A stretch of DNA of 64,000 nucleotides from Ascarosepion bandense (Eukaryota > Mollusca > Cephalopoda > Sepiida > Sepiidae). Location of the stretch: NCBI GenBank assembly GCA_037127315.1, contig JBBBDQ010001611.1:62001-126000 (forward strand). Direction: 5' to 3'. A model generated the notes under the pieces. The model was given only the letters and a program-made list of their open reading frames with translations. It had not been told where the DNA came from and made no database searches. How positions within the stretch are numbered: position 1 is the stretch's first letter; each line of letters begins with the position of its first letter. Positions 43,065-56,690 of this stretch are shown in pieces. Both the position numbers and the translations under genes were made by a program.

Positions 43065-45439
43065 AGAAGATTGTTGATTTGAATTTAACGTTTTGTCCTT
43101 ATTTCTATCACTGATTTTAACATATCTAATGATTGTAAAACTTATTTCGACACCGAGAGTGAATTTAGGGAAATATTGTTTATGAAATATACATTTAATT
43201 TTCTCGGGAAAATGTTTGAGATTTTTATTAGTGTTCATTTTCATTTCATTTATTTTTATTTTTTTGTTATGTTGGGCCTCTAATTTATTGGTGTTAATAA
43301 AGCATCATTGAGTTGTGAAAAATTGTCAGTCCTTTCTCAAATGGTTTATATTTCGTGGACTTTAACAAATATATTATTAAACTGTGTGCTCACATTTATC
43401 GCAATCAACGCATAAAAATCATTGATGATATATCTCTAAAGAAACATTATTCAAGAGCATCAAACATTAATCCCTTGAAACTAAATAACTCTTTAAACAT
43501 CTTTATTTCGTTGTAACACTGTAAGTGATTTTATTTGCACACACGTAAAACGGATATAGAGGGACACTGGATTCGGACCCATGGATAGGTATATGGAAGA
43601 TATCTATGCGTGCATTTATTTTTTCCCAAAAAAATCAACCTTTTCTTCTTTTCTTAAGAAAGGCTGAGAAAGAGATAAAGAAAGAAAGAAAGAGAGAGAG
43701 AGGGAGATAAAAGAAAGAGAAAGTGAGAGCAGGAGGGGAATAGACACCGGGGTGGCCGAAAGTAGAGTCTGAACACAGAGTGTTTCCGAGGAGTCACTGT
43801 TATTATGAGATTTTTTTCTCATGTTGCCCAATGGAAGTCTTCACCCGATTCTCCACTAATTTTGCTTTTCTCTCTTTGCACAATATTTTCAGTTCATTTG
43901 AAATCTATGTACTGATAAAGATAGCTAGTGACACCTGTTAACAGTGTGAAATTTAGTTTTCTCTAATATTAGTTGTCTTAAATGAAATATGAAAATGAAC
44001 CATTTATTCCCATTAGTTTCCATAAATTCTTAAGTTAATGATTGTTTTAGTGTTGTTTCTATATATCCATTCCATAAATAATAAAAAGTGAATTCAGAAC
44101 AATATTAGAGTAGCATTATTATTATTAATGGAGTGCTTGAAAAGAGAGAAAATATATTGGTATTCTCAAATATTCAAAGTCCACTATAGGCGTTAATATA
44201 TCCATGATATCCTAACACATTAATGAGATGGAAGAAAGGATGAAAATATACAAAATAATCTAATTTCAAAATTTTTCAAACATTTAAGCATTTTATACAG
44301 AACACTGAAATAAGAAGTTGCACAATGCACTCACACATACACACACATACACATATATATACACAAACACACACACGCACACACACACAAACCTATATAT
44401 ATATATATATATATATACATAGGCACTTGCTCTAGCCTTGTATATAGAGGTTGCTAAGAGGAAATTGTTGCTACTTTATATTTTCAATTTCATGCATGCA
44501 CATTGATTTTGATGAATTCACAGTGTAGTACGTTCTGTTTGGCACCCTTTTTGAGAAAAAAAGCACCATGACGCAATTCATTCACTAGATATTCGGAAAT
44601 AGCATTATGTACTGCTTGATATTCGATCCGGAAAATTCAATACAAATATTTCCGAGTGGGTCTCAATATGAAAACTGCGCAGTTTATTTATATGTGTAGA
44701 ATAGTGATTACGAAGGTATGTAAAATTCACTCTGTTCAATCTGATGAGAAAAGAACTTGTGATTTCTTGGTGAAGTCCTTGGACTGAACTCGAAAGACTA
44801 CATCAAGTGATTTAAGTTGTTAGTGTTGTTCTGTGTCGAGTAAATGGCTGATGCAAACCCGTATGTCTGACAACAGCTTTCTGCACCATGCCACACAGGC
44901 AGTTTAATCAAGTCATGTTCAGTGAGAGACCAACAAAAACCATTGTTACAACAAAGATTTTCTGAAGATAAGAATTATGGCAGCAATCACCAACTTAAAA
45001 AAGGCAACTGACCAGAAAAGTTGCAGGAGATTCTGAAGTCGTCTGGAGGCGATGGTTCAAGCCAATGACGATAATTTTCTGTAAATTTACTTTTTAATAT
45101 TTCAAGATCTTTTCTGTAGTGTTGGCTATTGATATTTTTAAAATCAGATGTCACAGTTACTTTCGTTATTTAAACATAAAATATATTTATTGAAACCTAA
45201 TTATGAATTTACATGAATTATATATGTTTTAAGATGTTTGCCGTATTTGAGAAAATGGTGAATTTTCGATGTTGAATTCAGAATATTTTATGGGCCTGAC
45301 AGTAGGAAAACTTTCCTGGGGGCATTTCATATTATTGTCAGATTTGCTCAATATACAGTTACATTCTTGGGATAAAAAAAACAAAAAAGACTACATTTCT
45401 GATATATCAAATCATCTAATATGTGTGATACATGTATTG
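43065..45439 (+). repeat. 3' flank of unit E, part 1
   Basis: T-arm/GA-rich block at 43500-43880; (AC)n and (TA)n at 44330-44416. Same order as units B, D and G. No gene. Confidence 0.6.
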
Positions 45440-45860
45440 GAAGAGTTTTAGCAGGGAATGAAAGATGCTACATCAAAATATGAAGGCGCATTGAAATCTC
45501 TAAAATTCAGTAAAGTATAAAGAATCGGGTAAATATCGTTAAAAACAAAGGAAAAATTTCTAGACTGTTATGTAATATCGGTCGCTATAACTGGCAGCGT
45601 ATACTTGAATATCTGATCACGGATGAAGTCGAAAATTCAGGAGAAAGAAATCTAGTTCTACAGAGACTAACATCGTGTGAAAATAGGAGCAACATCCAAA
45701 AAACCAAGATAGAGTATCAATTTACATGTCCGTTAAGAGATGGTATCTCTGGTACTAAACCCACTACATATATTGGCTTTACTACAACCCCGCTCTTCCG
45801 TAGACTTGTTGTCTTCTTTACGATCACAGTTAATTAAAAAAAACATTTCTAAGAAAAACA
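45440..45860 (+). mobile_element. Penelope-like element remnant (unit E)
   Basis: Paralogue of 16090-16500. The YIGFTTTPLFRRL stretch is recognisable near 45768-45806; frame shifts surround it. Confidence 0.5.
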
Positions 45861-46237
45861 TAACAATGTAGTTAATATTAGACAGATTTTAGCCGATAAC
45901 ACAATAATTCTCACTCATACGCTCACTAAAATGCAACCTTCAGATATTGGAGGCCATGTACATTAAATCAAATTAATAAAATCACATTTCAATCTGGTCA
46001 GAACACATTACATTTCATTTAGACAAATAGTTCTGTTAACGTTTTCTTTATATTAACGACCCTGTAACCTCTCTGAAGATGGCTTACAACCAGCAGAAAG
46101 AAAAATGTATTCAAATGTTGCACAAATTTTGTCTGTATTTTTAACTTAAATTAAAGGCAAATACTGTGTATAGAACGGCAGATGATTAAACATACTGGAT
46201 GTTCATTTACTGTTATGTTTATTAGTACATATATACA

Positions 46238-46318
<81 letters not shown>

Positions 46319-46365
46319 TTTCTGTTATATTTATTAGTACTTTTTAGTATATATATCCGGTATTA

Positions 46366-46409
<44 letters not shown>

Positions 46410-46899
46410 AGTGGGTGATTGCGCACACAAATACATCTACACACATACTTTTATATATAAGATTTAATTTAAAGTGATAAATAAATTATTGTTTGTAATT
46501 TCAAAGTAACTTCCCTTGATTTTCTCAAGTGGCAGGGAAACATTTGTATACTATATAATTGTCAATCAAAGCCAAAAAGTTTCATAGTTGAAAATAGAGG
46601 TAGTATTTTATCAATTTCAAGGGCATGTTGACCAATGTATATGATTGTTTTTCTCATATTGGTTTATTAATTGAAATTCGGATGACTTTTTTTCATCATA
46701 ATTTGAGTTCTGCTATGTCCCCACAACATACTAAAACTGCAAAAAGACATAAGTCAGTTAGTGCTGTGTTGCTATGGCTACATTTCATTAGTTTTTTATC
46801 TCACACATTATTCTTATTATGTCATTTTTTATTATAATTCGATTTCTGCTATGGTCGCACTACCGATCAAGTCTGTAGGGAGACATTATGCAGGTTGTT
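45861..46899 (+). repeat. 3' flank of unit E, part 2, with compound microsatellite
   Basis: (AC)n-(GA)n-(AC)n-(TA)n followed by a second (TA)n occupy 46227-46405. The 46309-46350 stretch repeats flanking sequence, so the tract itself was partly duplicated. The local duplication at 46705 and 46846 matches that of unit B. Confidence 0.65.
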
Positions 46900-48940
46900 T
46901 TGTTTTGTTATGGCTCCATTTCATATTTTTAATATCGCTCTAACATCTCTAGCGGCACATAGTCAAAGGTCTCCTTAGTTTGTTGGCTATATTGAACAAG
47001 ATAATATTTGTATATCTCTTAAGCTGCGGCTTCACCGAATTCTTTCAATGTATTTCTTGTTCCATTCTTTATCGTTTCAAGTGCACCCACAGTCACTGTT
47101 ACGATACTTGTTTTCAATTTCTACATTTTTCTCTATCAATTTCCAGGTTTCTATAATTTTTATATTACAATCCGCTCGACAATACATATCAATTAATAAA
47201 CAGGATTTTTTTTAAAAATAAAATCCTGTCTTTTTCATTTCTGAAACCGGTGCTGCGTGATGTTTATACTAGTGTTTGTTTATATATTTCCATAGTGTTT
47301 GCACATTGTCCAGTGTAAATATTATCTCACTCCATCGCGATGATTTTTATATTAATTTAGGGTAAGTACAGAACATCCTGAGATTAGATGGTCTATTGTT
47401 TCTTGGTATTTATCACAGAACCTGCATTTTTTCATCTGTTCGGAAGCATTATGCTGTTTCTTCTGTTCAAAAACATTATCCTTGGTTCTTTTTTTTCATA
47501 TTTTTGCTGCAATAAGGTATATATCGGAGAATCTTCGTTTTTAATCCACATTATTATGTAAAATAAGGTATTATTATGTAAAATAATGTATTTATCAGAG
47601 AAACTGCATTTTGAATCCCCATTATTATGTAAAAGGTTTGCCTGAATGTTCCTAGTGAAAAGACTTTGGTCTTGCGCTGCAAGAATACAAACTTCTGATT
47701 CAGATTTTAATCCTGATGCACGTAACCATCGATGGGTATTAACTTTATGAACATTGGGTTTATTAGAAAGTTCTGGGTATTTGCCATGCAGAGGTTTGTC
47801 TTGCCAGCGTTGTTTCATCTATTCAAATGCATTATCCTTGTTTTTTTTTTTCATAATTTGCTGCAATAATATTCTTGGTTTCTGTTCAGGGCAACATTTT
47901 GAGGCTGTATTGAACCACTTGGATGGCAAGGTTATTGATGTCCTTAAATCCGTTTTGAGAATTCAATTCAGTTTTTAATATCAGTTCTACTCTTTACGCA
48001 CTATTTCTTTCAATTTTTTTTTTTTTTTTTTTTGCAGTTTGGAGAAAACCTTCTAGCTCATTGTCATTCTTAGCATACAAATTAAATCATTTTTGTGACA
48101 AAGATGGCTTATTTTCTTTTGGGCTATTTTATAACCACATTCTGTCTTGTTAAGTTGACTGGTTGATGCTATTACTGTTAAGCAAAATAATAAGAGAGAC
48201 AAAGAGTCACCTTCAAATATACCCGTTGTTTAATTTACCAGATTTATAGGTTCCATTTATATGATTGAGGTAAATGGTTGTTTTCGATGTCAACATACAT
48301 TGTTTGATGAAATTGGTGATGAGTGGTGATACCTTGTACATATTTCAAATCTTTAAGTTCCAGTAATACACTATTGAATGACTTACGATATTCTATCAAG
48401 GCAGTACAAAAATTTATATTTGCATTAAAGCAGGTTTCCAAAACCATCATGTTAATAAATAATTTGTGTTTACATCTGTATCAGACACGTTTGCACGCTA
48501 TTTGTTGAAGCTGTAGTATGTCATTTCTTTCCAGTAATAAATATATTTGTTTTGTTAAAACAGATGTTAATAGTATGTATGTTGTTGGAAGGCATGTAAC
48601 GGGTCTGTAGTTTTTCGGATTATTTGTGTCACTAATCTTGGGTAGAAGAAAGGTCATTCCTTTGGTCATCCATGCAGGAATTTATATGGAATTGTTAACA
48701 ATTTCTTGAGGTTTTGGCTTGATTTCTATGTGCTGCATTTAAATAATATAGCAGAAAGTTAGACATTCTATTTTTACTGGAAATGTTCAATTGTGTGCTT
48801 TTTCAGTTTACATTTAACATCCTCTACTCTGATTCCAGCTCATGTCTCTTCTGATTTATTTTTCATTCGTTCAATCAATTGCGCAATCCAGTCTGCTTCT
48901 TTGTTATGTTCTTTAGGGCAAGCCCATAGTTTTAAATCAT
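46900..48940 (-). mobile_element. R4/Dong-like LINE copy
   Basis: Minus strand. C-terminal tail at 46960-47160, CCHC-like endonuclease region at 47330-47430, frame 47432-47818 (HGKYPELSNKPNVHKVNTHRW, ILAAQDQSLFTRN), RT remnants at 48030-48450, and early RT at 48481-48669 (PKNYRPVTCLPTTYILLTS). Joined to J5 at about 48940 exactly as in the 1-1886 copy. Confidence 0.72.
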
Positions 48941-51735
48941 TTCACCCCGAGCAAGACAGAAATGCCGCAGATGAGCGGGGGGCTACATAACTGTAAATAG
49001 ATTAATTAGAAAAGATTGAGGAGTACAAACTAGTAAGAAAGGAGCAATCGCATGTTGAGAATGCAGGTGCGATGACAGACACAAAGGTGGAAAGAATGGG
49101 AAGTATATACGGGGGTAGGGAGAGAGCTAAAGTCAAGTGGTTAATATATGAGTATTGACATTGCATTTAAATTTCTGGAGGTTGTAGCCGTCAAGGAAAG
49201 CAAGTATATGAGAGCGAGTTCCAAGTGCCAGAGAAGTAGCTGCAGGTGTAGAATTATCGTCTGCATTTGTCTAACTGACTGTGAATGGGGCGGGGACCCA
49301 GTTGCCAGTCTGGTTGCACGAGTAAACACCTGTTGAGGAGGCACCAGTGACTTAAGTTCGTCCGAGCCGAAGCCATGAAAGTATTTATAGAACAGACAAA
49401 GGGAGGCCACATTTCGAAGGAGGGGAAGTGGCTGCAGTCGAGCCTCCAGATCAGTACCTATCACATTACAAACTCTCCTTTGGAGTCCTGTCGAGAACAC
49501 TGAGGAGAGCGGCAGGGGCGCCTGACCATAAATGGCAGCAGTACTTCATGCATGGACGGATGGTTGACTTGTATATATGCAGAATGTATTCAGGCGGAAA
49601 AAACATCCTGGATCGACATAGTGACCCAACATTCTTAGCAGTAGATTTAGCTATGGATTCAATATAATGGTTCCATTTGAGGTCTGAGGAGAGGGTAAGG
49701 CCGAGGAGGCGTAGTGTATTGGTCTTAGGGAGAATCGCTTGGTCCATGCTTATGGGAGGCAGGAGAGGTTGTCTGTGATGGTTGACATACAACAGCTTGG
49801 TCTTAGACGCATTGAAGTTGACAAGCCACTTCTTGCCCCAATTTGCCACAGAGTGTAGATCCCATTCAAGGTCAGCAGCGAGATTATGTCTGTCCGCCAC
49901 GACAGCTTTTTTACTGGTGCGGGAGTATATTGTGCCGTCATCTACGTAGATGCCTACTTGGGACTTGATCTCATCTGGGAGGTCGTTGATGAAAATAAGG
50001 AAGACCGTCGGGCCTACGATAGAGCCCTGTGGTACACCAGCATTCGTGCTGTAGGATGAAGTGGTATGGCCATTCTAAACGACCTTCATTTTGCGATTAT
50101 TTAAAAGCGATTGGATTAGGTCAAACAGGCGACCGGTAATACCGTAACCCCGTAGCTTGCATAGGAGGCCAGAGTGCCAAACCCTATCAAAAGCCTTGGA
50201 GATATCCAGAGCAAACGCGGAGAGCCTCGTCAGACTCATCAAGAGCCTGGAGCATGTACTCCGATACGGTTGTTAGCAAGACGGCCGTGGACCTGGCAAA
50301 GCGGAAGCCATACTACCTCTTAGAGAAGATTTTGTTGGGAGGAAGATGTTGAACTATTTCAGCATTGATTATGGCCTCGAACACTTTCCCGAATATCGGT
50401 AGAAGACTGATAGGGCGATATTTGGATGGGTCCGAGGGTTCACCACAATTCTTAAATACAGGAACGACTGAAGAGATCTTCCAGCATGCATAAAAGCAGG
50501 AAGCAGAAAGGCAGTAGTTAAACGGTTTAGAAACGACAGGAAAAGTTCATGAGCACACCTCTATCACCGGGATTCCATCGTCTCCACTCGCCTTATGGTA
50601 TATTACTACTGTCGGGGTAATATATAGGTCGTGCAGTTTGGCCTCAGTTCTAATAGTGAAGTTGGGTGGGTGTACTCCAGATGAGTCAAATGTAGATTTG
50701 GATGAGAATCTGCGGGCAAAGCACTCAGCTTTGTCCGCAGATGATGTGAGAACCTCAAATTCATGGATTAAATGAGGAATTGAGCATTTTCTATTGTTAG
50801 CACTCGTTTGCAAATCCTCCAATTGTCCTTGGAACCAAGCTTGCAGTCAGCTATGCGCTGTCGCATTCTCTCGGCAATCAACCGTTTGGCATAATTTAGG
50901 GTTCTCTTGCACTCATTGCGAGCAGATGTGTATAGGCGACAACTGTGATCAGATGACTGTCTCCGGAAGAGACGGAAGTAAGTTTTCCTCTGGGCAATGG
51001 CGGCTGAACAGGGAGGAGAGAACCACGGTGTGGAATGTGGTTTTAGGCAATACTTCCTGGAGGGTATGAAGGCATCAATTCTAGCTTGCACCCATGACGA
51101 GACCCCAGAGGCACAGTCATCAACTATTAGATCGAACACTTTTCCCCAAAAGACGTCGCAGAGGAAATCGCGAAAGGCATCCCAGTCAGCTTTTTGGTAT
51201 AGGTAGAAGGTCCTATAGGTAGTGGGCTCCTGGGAGGAATGAGAGTGGAAAGATACTGAGAGAGACAACAGCGTGTTCCGAGAGGGCAAAACTACAAGAC
51301 TTGACAGGCTTCAGGCGCAGAAGTGAGACATATATCTAGTAGTGAGGAATTAACCGAGGGAGTGTTTGGGAAGCGAGTGGGGAAGTCCACTACTTGCGTA
51401 AGAGTATGGGAAATAGCGATGTTTCTGGCGTGAATGCCCGCTGGATAAGTAACAGCGTTTTCAAGCCACTCAGAGTGATGGGCGTTGAGGTCTCCGAATA
51501 CAAATATGTGAGCGAATGAGCCTTATCTATGTCGTCAGCAATGCTATCTAATAGGGAGCAGTCAGGAGAGGAGGGAGAATGGTAAAGAATGGATAGGTAA
51601 CTAACCGAACTGAGGAGAGACAGGCGGAGACATAAGTATAGATGATCAGTAGATTCAAGTGAAGTCACCCAACCTATGGGGAGGTGTTCGCTGACGTAGA
51701 CACTCAGCCCATGCACGTGGTCAGTGGAATGGTTA
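48941..51735 (-). mobile_element. Jockey/CR1-group LINE J5
   Basis: The most complete 3' half here. C-terminus at 49141-49500, RT back half at 49466-49900 (LEWDLHSVANWGKKWLVNF, LLGLTLSSDLKWN), RT front at 50100-50480, linker at 50547-51289 (two frames, SVSFHSHSSQEPTTYRTF, STPWFSPPCSAAIAQ), endonuclease end at 51390-51716. It has the empty gypsy target site near 50086-50100. Inactive. Confidence 0.77.
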
Positions 51736-51739
51736 CATT

Positions 51740-52140
51740 GTTAAGTTTTTCTTAGAAATGTTGTTTAATTTAACTGTGATCGTAAAGAAGACAACAAATC
51801 TACGGAAGAGCGGTGTTGTAGTAAAGCCAATATATGTAGTGGGTTTATTATTAGTATCCCAGATACCATCTCTGAACGGGCATGTGAATTGATACTCTAC
51901 ATTGGTTTTTTTGATGCTGCTCTGTAGAACCAGATTTCTTTCTCCTGAATTTTCTAATTCATCTGTGATCAGATTTTCAAGTATACGCTGCCATTTATAG
52001 CGACCGATATTCCATAACAGTCTAGAAATTTTTCCTTTGTTTATAACGATATTTTTCCGACTCTTTATACTTTAATTAATTTTAGAGACTTCAATGCGCC
52101 TTCATATTTTGGTGTAGCATCTTTCATTCCCTGTTAAAAC
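51740..52140 (-). mobile_element. Penelope-like element remnant (unit F)
   Basis: Reverse-orientation paralogue of 16090-16500, next to J5 as the unit A copy is next to J1. Confidence 0.5.
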
Positions 52141-55100
52141 ACTTCCAAGATATTTATCACACATATTAGATGATTTGTTAGGAAAGAAATGTAGTTTTTT
52201 TTTTGTTTTTTATCCCAAGAATGTTACCCGTGTCCAAAACTCAGAACTGTATATTGAGCAAATCTGACAATAATATGAAATGCCTTCAGGAAAATCTTCC
52301 ACTCTAACAGGCGCTGAAAATGTTCTAAATTCAACATCGAAAATTCACCATTTTTTCATATACGGCAAATATCTTAAAACATATATAATTCATGTACATT
52401 CATAATTAGGTTTCAATAAATATATTTGATGTTTAAATAACAAAAGTAACTGTGACATCTGATTTTAAAAATATCAATAGCCAAAATTACAGAAAAGATC
52501 TTGAAATATTAAAAAGTAAATTTACAGAAAATTATCGTCATGGCTTGAACCATCGCCTGCAGAACACTTCAGAATTTCCTGAAACTTTTCTGGACAGTTG
52601 CCATTTTTATGTTGGTGATTGCTGCCATAATTCTTGCGTTCAGATCATCTTTGTTGTAACAATGATTTTCGTTGGTCTCTCACTCAACATGACTTGATTC
52701 AACTGCTTGTGTGGCATGGTGCAGAATGCTGTTGCCAGACATACGGGTTTTTATCAGCCATTGTCTTGACACCGAACAACACTACCAACTTAAATCACTT
52801 GATGTTGTCTTTCGAGTTCAATCCAAGGACTTCACCAAGAAATCACAAGTTCTTTTCTCATCAGATTGATCAGAGTGAGTTTTCCATACATTCATAATCA
52901 CTATTGTACACATATAAATAAACTGAGCTGTTCTGAGCTGTTTTCCACTCGGAAATATTTGTATTGAATTTTCCGGCTCGAATGCCAAGCAGTACATTAT
53001 GCTATTTCCGAATTTCTTGTGAAATGAATTGTGTCATGGTGTTTTTTTTCTCATAAAAATGTGCCTAACTGACCGTTCTACACAGTGAATTGGGCGCGTA
53101 TAATGATATGCGCTAAAAAGTCTGCATACTTTCACCGAACACCCATAGATCAGGGATAGAGTCGCCGACTGACGTCATTTCGGTCGGATTTCAATCCTGG
53201 GTTAAAAAAGCAATCGGTGTCTAGCCGTACTGATGAGCTGTGATACGGCGAAACACATCTCACTACAAGAGAATGGCCAGAATGTATAACCCTGTCTAAA
53301 AGAAATAATTTTATTCTCAATTTTATGCAATAAACAAGTAATACTTCAGTAAATCAGATACATTCAACATTAAATTTGCTAACTTTCTAAAAATTATATG
53401 TTACAGATTTATATTCTACTTTTGAAAGTTTTAAAACCAAGAATTGATTTTTTTTCAAATGCTTCATCCGCACATCAATGGGAGAACAATTGAAATATTA
53501 AAAAAATTTGCAAACTTTTGTTTGAAATACACAAAATATTTCACTTACTGGAAATAGAAAATTGAATCATTTACCTTTCAATGAATTCTAAAATAAAAGT
53601 TTCAATAATATTTTTAATTTCTAAAAGTTCAATTTAAAAGTTGGTTTTCGAAAATGAGTAGATGTACCTTCTTAAGTTGTGTTAACTTCAATCAACTGAA
53701 AATCTAGCGTAAATTCTTGACAGATATTTCTCCGGTAGTTGCTTTAAGATATATACGCAAAAGAAACTCTTTAACAGATTCGTCAGGCATCGAAATGATC
53801 AGTAATATTGGCAATACAATAAATTCAGGATTCACTAATCCTATCAACTAAGGAAAAAATAAATCAGACAATAGAACTAAAGTATATGAGAAAAGATCAA
53901 AACTCTATCAACTATATGTGTATGTATGTGTGAGTGTGTGTGCATTGTCCATCTTCTTATTTCAGTGTTGTGTATAAAATGCTTAAATGTTTGAAAGATT
54001 TTGAAATTAGATTATTTTGTATATTTTCATCCTTTCTTCCATCTCATTAATGTGTTAGGATATCATGGATATATTAACGCCTATAGTGGACTTTGAATAG
54101 TTGAGAATACCAATACATTTTCTCTCTTTTCAAGCACTCCATTAATAATAATAATGCTACTCTAATATTGTTCTGAATTCACTTTTTGTTATTTATCGAA
54201 TGGACATATAGAAACAACACTAAAACAATCATTAACATAACATAAGAATATATAGAAAAAAATGGGAATCAATGGTTCGATTTCATATTTCATTTGAGAC
54301 AACTAATATTAGAGAAAACTAAATTCCACTCAGTTAAGACGTGTCACTAACTATCTTCATCAGAACATAGATTCCAAATGAACTGAAAGTATTGTGCAAA
54401 GAGAGAAAAGCAAACTTGGTGGAGAATCAGGTGAAGCCTTTCATTCTCCACCAAGATGAGAAAAAAAATCTCATAATAACAGTGATTACTCGGAAACACT
54501 GTGTTCAGACTCTACTCTCGGCCACCCCGGTGTCTATTCCTCTCCTGCTCTCACTTTCTCTTTCTTTTTGTTCTCTCTCTGTTTTTTCTCTCTCTTACTG
54601 AGCCTCTCCGAAAAAAAAGAAGAAAAGGTTCATCTTTTGTGGAACAAAAATATACGCACGCATAGATATTTTCCAAATTACCTATCCCTGGGTTCGAATC
54701 CAGTGTCCGTCTATATCCGTTTAACGTGTGTGCAAATAGAAAAACTTACAGTGTTACAACTAAATAAAAATATTTAAATATTTATTTAGTTTCAAGCGAT
54801 TAATTTTTGATGTTCTTGAATAATCTTCTTTAGAAAAATATCATCAAATATTTTTAAGCGTTGATTACGATTAATCTGGGCACAGACTTTAATAATATAT
54901 TTGTTAAAGTCCACGAATTATAGACCATTTGAGAAAGGACTGACAATTTTTTACAAATCACAGATGCTTTATTAACACAAATAAATTAGAGGCCCAACAT
55001 AACAAAATAAAAATGAAATGAGAATGAACACTAATAAAATTCTCACACATTTTCCCGTCCAAATGAAATGTATATTTCATAAACAATATTTCTCTAAATT

Positions 55101-55198
55101 CACTTTCGGTGTCGAAATAAGTTTTACAAATCATTTGATATGTTAAAATCAGTGATAGAAATAAGGACAAAACGTTAAATTCAAATCAACAATCTACT
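52141..55198 (-). repeat. 3' flank of unit F
   Basis: Shares the SINE-like block (53090-53265) with unit A and the T-arm/CT block (54400-54770) with all units. It differs by an insert at about 53275-53910 that is upstream-unit and R4 5' sequence in inverted orientation. Frames 52452-52897 are the same decayed antisense stretch as 4402-4776. No gene. Confidence 0.6.
53275..53910 (+). mobile_element. Inverted segment carrying R4 LINE 5' end and unit upstream sequence
   Basis: Reverse complement of about 11215-11835 (also 19080-19790). The R4 5' coding sense is therefore plus here (RYIRKRNSLTDSS near 53750-53790). Not present at the matching place in unit A, so it was inserted after the block duplication or lost from unit A. 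Confidence 0.65.
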
Positions 55199-55264
55199 TT
55201 TATTTTGCACATTGAAATATTACAATAGCAAATGAAAAGTAATCATGTCCAGTATTTCAATTGT

Positions 55265-55702
55265 CTATGACTCATTGCTGCCTTCAGCATCGGCATCGGC
55301 GGCAGCTTCTGTGGCTGTCTCCTCAGTCACTTGAACATCTTCACCAGAAGCTTCTTGCTGTTCCTCTGCGATGACGTTGCTTACTGAAAAGAAACAAAAA
55401 CCTTATTAAAAATATAATAGTTTTAGTTAAAAAATATTTTTTCACTGTAAAATGTAATGTGATTATTTATTAAATTTGTTTTTATATTTGCAATATATAT
55501 TCTACAGATTAGATGAAATCTCTTTCAGACTTTCTGAAAAGAAAATTTTGTGCGAAGCAGTTACATTTCAGTTAAAAAATTTAAAAGAAAACTAATAATA
55601 TATGTAAAATATTTATGCATAACTTACAATATATTCATTATTCTTACCTGCGAAGGCAGTAAAGACGCAGAGAGCCAAAAGAAAGATGAGTTTTCCAGAC
55701 AT
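55265..55702 (-). CDS. Secreted acidic mini-protein, copy F (two coding exons)
   Basis: Exons are 55702-55648 and 55383-55265; 57 aa, same protein as the other copies. Its donor is GTAAGA, closer to consensus than the GTACGA of A, B, D and E and shared only with G. Non-coding exon 1 ends at 56517 and the coding exon starts at 55708. Poly(A) signal at 55204-55199. Head-to-head with G. Confidence 0.86.
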
Positions 55703-56242
55703 GATGATCTGTACAAATATTCAAAATATACTATATAATAATGGTTTAAAATGTTTTGCAGGCCCTCACTCATTCGCAATAGTTGAGGTAGTTATCTTGA
55801 ATTTTTTCATAGGTAATAACTAATATTTTTCATTATCATTTAGTAATATGTAGGGCGACTTATAAATTGAAAGCATTATTTATTTTATTTATTATCTGTT
55901 AGCACGTGTTTACGTCAAAAAAGTAAATTGTCCTTTCCGTCCATATCCGGTAAATATCTAAATATATGACTTTGATTATCATGTGCTGTATTGTTGGACA
56001 TGCAGTTGATGTAATCAATAAACTTTCAGCGTGGTAAAGCAGAGCCAGGTTCAATTTCTTATCAGGTTAATATCATTCATTTACGCACAAATTTCTTAAG
56101 ACTCCCACTGACTGAAATGAGACATGAACGTTGAAGCCTGTGACATCCGTAGCTACCAATCAAAAATTTGTCTATTGCAGTAAAAGAATGACATATTTCT
56201 CCATATATATGGAATCTGTGTAAAGTTGACGTTAAATATAGG

Positions 56243-56245
<3 letters not shown>

Positions 56246-56313
<68 letters not shown>
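56246..56313 (-). repeat. (CA)n microsatellite in intron 1, copy F
   Basis: A long, nearly pure CA tract, much longer than in copy A or E, at the equivalent position. Confidence 0.9.
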
Positions 56314-56314
<1 letters not shown>

Positions 56315-56516
56315 GCACATACAAAAATAAACAGAGACACAAACACACACACAGATTATATTCATTGATTAAACTTAAAGTGTAATTGGTAAGACATCGG
56401 AAAAAATAAACCTTCATGAAATGCAGATTCCTATTTTAGCAAAACTCTCTGAATATAATATTGTTCACAAATGTAAATGTAAAGAAATACATATTATAAT
56501 AATTGTATAGACTTAC

Positions 56517-56690
56517 TTTGTGGTGCTGTGTTGTGGGAACACAAATTGACGATTCAACAGCTGAACGTTGTCAAAGAAAGTGACTTAGACGTGAGAGAGC
56601 CCGATTTATATAGCAGAATATCTACGTGACTTACTTTAATTCCCTCTGTTGTCTTATGAAAGGATTATTACTTTTCAATAAAGAATTCTC
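56517..56690 (-). promoter_or_regulatory. Promoter and non-coding exon 1, copy F
   Basis: The TATA box here is TATATAAA (56612-56605) in place of TATAAAAA. Exon 1 ends at 56517, before GTAAGT. The exon palindrome has one change (TTCAGCTGTTGAA). The proximal block is otherwise conserved. Confidence 0.73.
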
